From NCBI GenBank assembly GCA_964439745.1, contig CAYTQK010000193.1, forward strand, positions 1 through 6,601: 6,601 nt of DNA, in the 5' to 3' direction. The stretch is from CAYTQK01 sp964439745. GTDB taxonomy: Bacteria > Desulfobacterota > Desulfobacteria > Desulfobacterales > Desulfosudaceae. Below are positions 1 through 6,601 of this stretch, piece by piece; position 1 is the first letter of the stretch; each line of letters begins with the position of its first letter. The notes under the pieces are model-generated. The model was not told the DNA's origin and searched no databases. It was given only the letters and a program-made list of their open reading frames with translations. The position numbers and the translations under genes were made by a program.

Positions 1-508
1 GCCATTGGCGGGCCGGCGGCTGCCAGACCTGGGCGTTGAAGATGAGGGTGTCGGGATCCTGGACCACCCGCTGGGCATAGGTGGGCAGGCGGTCGCCTTC
101 GCCCCCGGGCCATTGCAGGTGCAGACGGTACAGGGCGCCGTGGGCCAGGGCGTCGGCCGGCATGCGGATTTCCCAGATCCCGTCGCCGGAGATCCGTTCC
201 AGGGCATAGCCGGATCGCCGCTGCCAGTCGGTCATCTCGCCGATGATGTGGATGGCCGCGGCGTTGGGCGCCCATTCCCGGAAGATCCACTGGCTCCCGG
301 TAAAATGCAGGCCGAAATAGTCGTGACCGCGGGCGAAATCGGCCAGCAAGCCGTCCCCGCCGGTCAGGCGCTCTTCCATGGCCCCGGCGGCGGCCAGGCG
401 CCGACGCAGGGTATCCGCGTAAGGACGCAGATAGGGATCCTTGTCCAGCAGGTAACGCAGGCGCTCTTCGATCATGGCGCTATCGGTGGCAGGTGATGTG
501 TCCGGCAT
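1..508 (-). CDS. glgB: 1,4-alpha-glucan branching enzyme, N-terminal part (runs off window)
   Basis: The frame starts at ATG 508-506 and stays open to the window edge, giving 169 residues and no stop. It begins MPDTSPATDSAMIEERLRYL. A helical leader (about residues 12-50) is followed by an early-set/CBM48-like domain (about 60-162) containing HDYFGLHF (62-69), FREWAPNA (76-83), GEMTDW (90-95), GIWEIRMP (110-117) and QRVVQDPDTLIFNAQVW (146-162). The YFG..REWAP and VVQDP..IFNAQVW segments are those of the eukaryote-like branching enzymes (human GBE1 type), not the E. coli GlgB type. The family cleaves an alpha-1,4 chain and re-attaches it as an alpha-1,6 branch on cytoplasmic glycogen. The GH13 catalytic barrel lies outside the window, so activity cannot be judged here. 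An in-frame TAA just upstream rules out a longer N-terminus; M12 is an alternative start. The gene lies 26 bp after glgA and is probably co-transcribed with it. Confidence 0.93.
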   Translation of the reverse strand, partial: MPDTSPATDSAMIEERLRYLLDKDPYLRPYADTLRRRLAAAGAMEERLTGGDGLLADFARGHDYFGLHFTGSQWIFREWAPNAAAIHIIGEMTDWQRRSGYALERISGDGIWEIRMPADALAHGALYRLHLQWPGGEGDRLPTYAQRVVQDPDTLIFNAQVWQPPARQW

Positions 509-525
509 AGACGGGTTTTCCGTTA

Positions 526-531
526 CTCCTT
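526..531 (-). promoter_or_regulatory. Probable ribosome binding site for glgB, long spacing
   Basis: AAGGAG on the minus strand lies in the short glgA-glgB gap, 17 nt before the glgB ATG. That is longer than usual. A weaker GGAAAA lies 7 nt before the same ATG. No other in-frame start exists between the upstream TAA and this ATG. The glgA stop (537-535) lies immediately upstream of the site, so re-initiation by ribosomes leaving glgA is plausible. Confidence 0.4.
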
Positions 532-534
532 GGT

Positions 535-2058
535 TCAGGGGTTGACAAAGGGCCGCTGCAGCATCTTTTCATACAGGTCGATATAGTGCCGGGCGGTGAC
601 GGTGTGGTTGAAGGAGGCCCGGCTTTCTTTCATGATGCGGGTAATCTGTACCTGTTTTTCCTGGTAGGGCCGATTGTGAAAGTAAATGGCCTGGTCGATG
701 GCCCAGGAAAAACCGGGCGCGTCGTGGGTCTTGAAGAGAAAACCGTTGCCCCTGCCCCGCTTGAGATCGAGATGTTCCACGGTATCGTGGATGCCGCCGG
801 TGTCGTGGGCCACCGGCAGGGCGCCGTAAATGGGGCCGATCATCTGGGGCAGGCCGCAGGGCTCGAAGGCCGAGGGCATGAGAACAAAGTCGGCCGCGGC
901 ATAGGCCTGCCGGGCCAGGTCCTCGTCAAAATCGCGGATGGCCACCCGGCTCTCCAGGCGGAACTCCCAGACGATCAGTTTCAGGTAATGCTGGAATTCG
1001 CCGTTGGCCACGAAGACCAGCTGCAGGGGCAGTTCCCAGTACCGGGAGACCAGGTCGTGGAGGATGTCGGCCATGAGCTGGCTGCCTTTCTGGATACTGT
1101 CCAGGCGGGATGGCCAGAAAAAAATGGGTGCGTTGGGATCCGGTACCAGGTCGAGTCTTTCCTGCAGATTCCGTTTGTTGACCGCCTTGCCCTCGGCGTG
1201 ATCGTCGGGACCGTATGGCCGCACCAGGCTGGTGTCGATCTCCGGGTTGAAGGTGCTTTCCGGGCTGTTGAGGATGCCCACGGCGCAGCCGGCGTGCCAC
1301 TTGTTGGTCAGTTCCTGCCGCAGCGGGTCTTCCACAAAGCCATGGCGGCCCTGGATGATCTCCTGCAGAAAGGTGGGGCTGACGGTGTTGACGAAATGGG
1401 CCGCGAACACCCCGCTGACAAGGAAATCCACCGGGTTGGTCTCCCGGGTGATCTCGTAGTTGGCCGGCGGCCAGTTAAAATAGAGATTCTTCCAGAAGAG
1501 GGCGGCGTCGATGCCCCGGTCCTCGATTTCCGCCAGAACGCGCTTGACGGTAAAGATGTTGTGAATGGTGAACAGGCAGGGAATGTCCAGCTGCCGGGCC
1601 ATGGCCGGGATCAGGCCGGTCATCCAGTCGTTGCAGTGGATCAGGTCCGGCTGGACCTTGGGCACGATGTTGTTGATGACCTCCCGCTGAAAAGCCAGGG
1701 AGATCTTGATGTTCTCCCAGGAGTAGGAGGAATAGACATTGCTCATATAGAAAAAGGCCCGGTCTTCGGCCAGGTGAATGCGTTCCTCCGGCACCTGGCT
1801 GCGGATGGCGTTCAGTTCTTTCTGGAGCACCTTTTCCGGACCGGTGCCGTTGCCGAACATGCTGCGGTAATCGGGCAGGGCCACGTGCACGTCGCCGCCC
1901 TGGCGGAAGAGGGCGTTGACCAGGGCGGCCGACACGTCCGCCAGGCCGCCGGCCTTGGCGGTCAAATGGTTGGCGATGTTACCCATGCCCTCTGGCAGGT
2001 AGGTCACTTCCGGCGTGACCACCAGCACCCGCGGCTTGTCTTTGGAGGGGGGTATCAT
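535..2058 (-). CDS. glgA: Glycogen synthase, GT5 family
   Basis: A complete 507-residue protein that transfers glucose from a nucleotide sugar (normally ADP-glucose in bacteria) to the non-reducing end of cytoplasmic alpha-1,4-glucan. Its length is near the usual 480-500. The GT-B fold is visible. The N-terminal half has KAGGLADV (35-42, the K-X-G-G-L motif), HCNDWMTGLIP (141-151) and TIHN (164-167). The C-terminal half has WPSRLDSIQKG (315-325) and SAFEPCGLPQM (396-406), with E399 matching the conserved catalytic-region Glu of the EPCGL motif. Three sites differ from E. coli GlgA. The motif is KAGGL instead of KTGGL. LNSPES (263-268) stands where VLNGVD is usual. One extra residue lies between R318 and K324 in the RLTSQKG-type motif. 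The start ATG has only a weak GGGG 8 nt upstream, but an in-frame TAA further upstream excludes a long extension. There is no signal peptide. Donor specificity (ADP- or UDP-glucose) cannot be decided here. Confidence 0.95.
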   Translation of the reverse strand: MIPPSKDKPRVLVVTPEVTYLPEGMGNIANHLTAKAGGLADVSAALVNALFRQGGDVHVALPDYRSMFGNGTGPEKVLQKELNAIRSQVPEERIHLAEDRAFFYMSNVYSSYSWENIKISLAFQREVINNIVPKVQPDLIHCNDWMTGLIPAMARQLDIPCLFTIHNIFTVKRVLAEIEDRGIDAALFWKNLYFNWPPANYEITRETNPVDFLVSGVFAAHFVNTVSPTFLQEIIQGRHGFVEDPLRQELTNKWHAGCAVGILNSPESTFNPEIDTSLVRPYGPDDHAEGKAVNKRNLQERLDLVPDPNAPIFFWPSRLDSIQKGSQLMADILHDLVSRYWELPLQLVFVANGEFQHYLKLIVWEFRLESRVAIRDFDEDLARQAYAAADFVLMPSAFEPCGLPQMIGPIYGALPVAHDTGGIHDTVEHLDLKRGRGNGFLFKTHDAPGFSWAIDQAIYFHNRPYQEKQVQITRIMKESRASFNHTVTARHYIDLYEKMLQRPFVNP

Positions 2059-2112
2059 AAGAGCTGCCCCACAACGGTTTTTTTATAGTGTCCCAATAAA
2101 ATTTCAGTGATA

Positions 2113-2142
2113 CCGGGGGAGTGATGTTTCTTTTTCCCCCGG
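2113..2142 (-). terminator. Intercistronic GC hairpin between glgP and glgA (terminator-like or processing element)
   Basis: On the minus strand CCGGGGGA and TCCCCCGG form a perfect 8-bp stem around a 14-nt loop (2121-2134). It begins about 30 nt after the glgP stop. Downstream come TATCACTGAAATTTTATT and then ACTATAAAAAAACC, so the T-tract is not immediate and is interrupted. It could be a weak intrinsic terminator, an attenuator, or a 3' stabilising or processing hairpin that sets different levels of glgP and glgA. A TATAAA box (2087-2082) follows about 25 nt after the hairpin and could be the -10 of a separate glgA promoter, but no good -35 is visible. Confidence 0.5.
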
Positions 2143-2171
2143 GACGAATCAGTATCTGATTTTTTACTCGG

Positions 2172-4724
<2,553 letters not shown>

Positions 4725-4787
4725 GGTAATCGGTCCTGTTCTTTGGCATTATGGTAGGTATAGACGGTATTGGAAATTGTATAAATT

Positions 4788-4796
4788 ACTATACCA
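4788..4796 (-). promoter_or_regulatory. Possible extended -10 promoter element upstream of glgP
   Basis: TGGTATAGT on the minus strand matches the extended -10 pattern TGnTATAAT with one mismatch in the hexamer. It lies in a conspicuously AT-rich 108-bp gap inside a GC-rich locus and would give a leader of about 55-60 nt before glgP. No convincing -35 exists at 16-18 nt; extended -10 promoters can lack one. An imperfect inverted repeat, GTATA-N6-TATAC (4779-4794), overlaps it and might be an operator. Confidence 0.3.
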
Positions 4797-4832
4797 CAGG
4801 TAATGGCAACTTATACAGGTCGGATTTGTTTT

Positions 4833-5141
4833 TCAGACCACCACCACCGAATTGTCGCAGTTGCCGAAATCGCTGTGAACATAATCATCCGCCTCCCAGT
4901 CGTTTTCCCATTGGCGTTCATCCATGAAATACCGGAACTGGTATTTTTTGCCGGCCGGCAGGTCGAGGGTGGTGGTAAAATCACCGCTTTTCAGTTTTTT
5001 CATGGGGTTGTGGCGGATGCTCCAGTTGTTGAAGTCCCCGACCACGCAGATGGAATCCGACCCCATGGCCGCCTTCTTGGGAACCCGGAAGGTGACCTTG
5101 CAGACCGTGTCTTTTTTGACATACTTTTTTTTCAGGCTCAT
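4833..5141 (-). CDS. Stand-alone CBM48 / isoamylase early-set glycogen-binding protein
   Basis: A 102-residue protein starting MSLKKKYVKKDTVCKVTFRV and ending DNSVVVV. The whole chain is one early-set (CBM48, AMPK-beta-like) beta-sandwich. It has GDFNNW (35-40), LDLPAGKKYQFRYFMD (59-74), RQW (76-78) and a terminal N-hydrophobic strand (97-102). Against the AMPK beta glycogen-binding domain, W40, R70, W78 and N97 correspond to W100, K126, W133 and N150, the carbohydrate-contact residues; K to R is the only change. No catalytic domain, signal peptide or membrane segment is present, so a cytoplasmic glycogen-binding or adaptor role is likely (inference). The start is fixed by AGGAGG 5 nt upstream. 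A longer 143-residue reading from a TTG (5264) would add a proline-rich leader with no SD and is unlikely. It sits between the debranching enzyme and phosphorylase genes, which fits a role in glycogen breakdown. No partner can be named from the sequence. Confidence 0.9.
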   Translation of the reverse strand: MSLKKKYVKKDTVCKVTFRVPKKAAMGSDSICVVGDFNNWSIRHNPMKKLKSGDFTTTLDLPAGKKYQFRYFMDERQWENDWEADDYVHSDFGNCDNSVVVV

Positions 5142-5146
5142 GATCT

Positions 5147-5152
5147 CCTCCT
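5147..5152 (-). promoter_or_regulatory. Strong Shine-Dalgarno that fixes the CBM48 start
   Basis: AGGAGG (minus strand, inside CAGGAGGAGATC) lies 5 nt before the ATG at 5141. It is the best ribosome binding site in the window and selects the 102-residue product over the upstream TTG start. The strength of the site suggests the small protein is made in quantity, but this is inferred. Confidence 0.8.
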
Positions 5153-5259
5153 GTGATGCGGTTGGTGACCCCTGGTTCGGCTGTGGAAATGGCTGCCGGG
5201 AATACGGCGGGGCCGGATACGCTCGGACCATAACGCGTTGACCTCTCAGAGGCGGATTC

Positions 5260-5275
5260 TGCAATTATGATACCA
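5260..5275 (-). promoter_or_regulatory. Sigma-54-like (-24/-12) promoter candidate for the CBM48 gene
   Basis: The minus strand reads TGGTATCATAATTGCA. It has the GG and GC dinucleotides separated by exactly 10 nt, as in the consensus TGGCAC-N5-TTGCA. The -12 element TTGCA is perfect. The -24 element TGGTAT differs at two positions, one of them the commonly tolerated C to T. Start of transcription would fall near 5249-5250, inside the palindrome CCTCTCAGAGG, giving a leader of about 110 nt. The site is upstream of and co-directional with the CBM48 gene. No activator binding site was identified, and chance matches to this pattern occur. Confidence 0.4.
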
Positions 5276-5438
5276 GTGTTGGCAATGGTTCTATGCGAAT
5301 ATTAATTGCATTGAAAACAGTTTGTTCTTCGTCTGGCACCAGGATGCCGCCAGTTACTGCTGGGAGGAAAGCCGACTGTCGATGTTGAAAAAATTGACTT
5401 TCTGATCAGTTTTTTTCCCCAAGACCATTATTCTTATA

Positions 5439-5466
5439 AAAATAAATCTGTATGGCTGCTTGTCAA
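5439..5466 (-). promoter_or_regulatory. Possible sigma-70 promoter just after the debranching enzyme gene
   Basis: A perfect TTGACA -35 (5466-5461, minus strand) is followed after 16 nt by TATTTT (5444-5439), a 4-of-6 match to the -10. A/T tracts lie upstream. It would drive the CBM48 gene through a leader of about 290 nt. The AT-rich context makes a poor -10 match easy to find by chance. Confidence 0.3.
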
Positions 5467-5499
5467 TCGAAAATCGACTGGAAGGAAAACAATTTTTAC

Positions 5500-6601
5500 C
5501 TACATTGAGCGTTCCAGATCGATCCAGACCCGCAGCCATTCGCTCAACCCCCAGGCCTGGGCGTCGCAGCCCCGCTGGTGATGGGGATAGTCGCCGTCCA
5601 GGATCTCCGGCAGATGGCCGGCACAGCCTTCTTCCATCAGGGTCAGGCTGCTGGTCATCCAGGCCCGGGCCGTGGGCCGGGCAGTTTGACCGTAAACACG
5701 GACCCAGGCCTCGCAGAAAACCGGAAACTGCCAGGTCCAGGCGGTGCCGTTATGGTAGGCCGGTTTGCGGCCGGTGTCTTCATCGCCCTGGTAGCGGCCC
5801 TGGTAGGGGTGATGGGGATCGTTCAAAAGCTGCCCGTGGTGGTGGATGGGCAAGGGATGCCGGAGCGGCCGGTCGGCCAGGCTGCGAATCGCTCCCGGCA
5901 CCAGCAGTTCCCGGCAGTGTTCGACCATGCTTCGGCCCATGTCCGTGTCGGTCACGGCGCCCAGGGCTATGGCCAGCAGCTGGTTGGGACGGAGGGCGTC
6001 GTCGGCCACGGCCCTGGCGGCGGACTGACCGGGCTCGGCGTGGAGACAGTCCGCCAGGAAGCCCTCGTCCCGGTAAAAATAACGGGCCAGAGACGCTTTG
6101 ACCGTTTCGGCCAGGGCCAGCCACTTATTTTTTTCCTCCGGGTCCGGATCAATGTCCCCCAGCAGACGCAGGGCGGCGTACCACAGCGCCTGGATTTCCA
6201 CGGCATACCCCTGGCGCGGGGTGCCGGCCGGATGGTCGGTGTCCATCCAGGTGAAATGGGCCGGGCTGAAAATCAGGCCGGAGTCGGCATCCATGGCGAT
6301 GCCGTTGGGCGTGCCCGCAACGTACCGGCGGCCGATGTTCAGCAGGATTTCCCGGATGGTGCGGTCGCCGCAGTATTCATCGAAAAATGTCCGGCCCCGG
6401 ACGGTGGCGGCCATGTCGGCGCAGGCCGCGAAAAACCACAGGGGCGCGTCCGAGGTATCCCGGTTGGCGGCATCCTGCCCGCTGATCATGTTGGGCAGGG
6501 TGCCGTCTTTTTCCAGTCGGCCGAACTGTTTCAGGACCGAGGCGGCTTCGGCGTCCAGTCCGGCGGTGATCAGTCCCCGGGCCACGATTAACGAATCCCG
6601 T
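5500..6601 (-). CDS. Amylo-alpha-1,6-glucosidase (glycogen debranching enzyme), C-terminal part
   Basis: An open frame from the window edge to TAG at 5502-5500. It holds 366 residues and no start, so it is 5'-truncated by the window. The fragment begins RDSLIVARGL, the region that reads GRDTFIALPGL in other family members. It covers much of the (alpha/alpha)6 glucosidase domain (GDE_C, GH133-like): DAPLWF (51-56), TWMD (117-120), VEIQALWYAAL (134-144), RPNQ (204-207), YHNGTAWTW (282-290) and PEILDGDYPHHQRGCDAQAW (331-350). By analogy with the structurally studied Candida glabrata enzyme, D120 of TWMD and E332 of PEI are the probable catalytic acids. The enzyme hydrolyses alpha-1,6 stubs left after phosphorylase action, releasing glucose. 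The common HxGTVWPW motif reads HNGTAWTW here, probably subfamily variation. The 358-bp gap to the CBM48 gene suggests it may end a transcription unit, though no clear terminator is seen. Full members are usually 600-700 residues, so roughly half is missing. Confidence 0.93.
   Translation of the reverse strand, partial: RDSLIVARGLITAGLDAEAASVLKQFGRLEKDGTLPNMISGQDAANRDTSDAPLWFFAACADMAATVRGRTFFDEYCGDRTIREILLNIGRRYVAGTPNGIAMDADSGLIFSPAHFTWMDTDHPAGTPRQGYAVEIQALWYAALRLLGDIDPDPEEKNKWLALAETVKASLARYFYRDEGFLADCLHAEPGQSAARAVADDALRPNQLLAIALGAVTDTDMGRSMVEHCRELLVPGAIRSLADRPLRHPLPIHHHGQLLNDPHHPYQGRYQGDEDTGRKPAYHNGTAWTWQFPVFCEAWVRVYGQTARPTARAWMTSSLTLMEEGCAGHLPEILDGDYPHHQRGCDAQAWGLSEWLRVWIDLERSM

Larger units (their letters stand above)
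5142..5499. other. 358-bp intergenic region between the debranching enzyme and CBM48 genes
   Basis: This is the longest gap in the window and markedly more AT-rich than the genes around it, mainly over 5265-5499. No credible coding frame is visible on either strand. It holds a sigma-70-like site (5439-5466), a sigma-54-like site (5260-5275) and a short palindrome CCTCTCAGAGG (5242-5252). It also has an AT-rich inverted repeat, with arms at 5388-5397 and 5406-5415 and one non-Watson-Crick pair, that is at best a weak terminator. A 7-bp imperfect stem (CAGTCGA/TCGATTG on the minus strand) directly follows the debranching enzyme stop but lacks a T-tract. I recognise no riboswitch or small RNA. 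Confidence 0.6.

Noticed and set aside
586..2088. 500-codon open frame on the plus strand opposite glgA
   Set aside because: It mirrors a well-supported GT5 synthase. Its protein is Gly/Val/His/Asp-rich with no recognisable motif. Long antisense frames are expected in GC-rich genes with strong third-position GC bias.
4725..4832. TTGCCA (4809-4804) as a -35 for glgP
   Set aside because: The spacer to TATAGT is only 10 nt, and to TTATAC it is 19 nt with a poor -10 match, so no standard promoter results.
5142..5264. 41-residue N-terminal extension of the CBM48 protein from a TTG codon
   Set aside because: The extension is proline-rich and lacks a Shine-Dalgarno. Its TTG lies within the sigma-54-like -12 element. 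The internal ATG has an ideal AGGAGG and begins where the domain begins.
5388..5415. AT-rich inverted repeat as a terminator for the debranching enzyme gene
   Set aside because: The arms AAAAAACTGA and TCAATTTTTT on the minus strand contain a C-A mismatch and almost no GC pairs, so the stem would be unstable. It also lies 85 nt or more past the stop. It is noted only as a weak possibility.
5578..6591. 337-codon plus-strand frame opposite the debranching enzyme (and 5-496 opposite glgB)
   Set aside because: Low-complexity, Gly/Val-rich shadow translations. The minus-strand proteins carry the conserved motifs.

Overview
The window is a GC-rich bacterial glycogen (alpha-glucan) metabolism cluster. 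All five recognisable genes lie on the minus strand, so transcription runs from base 6601 towards base 1. In that order they are: the C-terminal part of an amylo-alpha-1,6-glucosidase (glycogen debranching enzyme, GH133-like); a stand-alone 102-residue CBM48/isoamylase early-set glycogen-binding protein; a complete 850-residue GT35 alpha-glucan phosphorylase with an N-terminal DUF3417-type region; a complete 507-residue GT5 glycogen synthase; and the N-terminal 169 residues of a branching enzyme of the eukaryote-like type.

The set covers both directions of storage-glucan turnover. GlgA extends alpha-1,4 chains and GlgB adds alpha-1,6 branches. GlgP removes glucose-1-phosphate from chain ends, and the debranching enzyme removes branch stubs. 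The small CBM48 protein has no catalytic domain. It keeps the residues that bind glycogen in the AMPK beta subunit, so it probably binds the polymer. No glgC (ADP-glucose pyrophosphorylase) or other nucleotide-sugar gene is visible here.

Gene spacing suggests more than one transcript or a regulated operon. glgA and glgB are 26 bp apart and probably co-transcribed. glgP to glgA is 113 bp and carries a strong GC hairpin. The CBM48 gene to glgP is 108 bp of AT-rich DNA with an extended -10-like element. The debranching enzyme to the CBM48 gene is 358 bp, non-coding as far as can be seen, with a sigma-54-like site and a sigma-70-like site.

The organism cannot be fixed from sequence alone. High GC, a eukaryote-like branching enzyme, a free CBM48 protein and a DUF3417-containing phosphorylase would fit a deltaproteobacterium (Desulfobacterota, Desulfosarcina/Desulfococcus-like). 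This is an inference of moderate to low confidence. I see no mobile element, RNA gene, CRISPR array or defence system. Apart from the small glycogen-binding protein and the regulatory gaps, this is a conventional metabolic locus.
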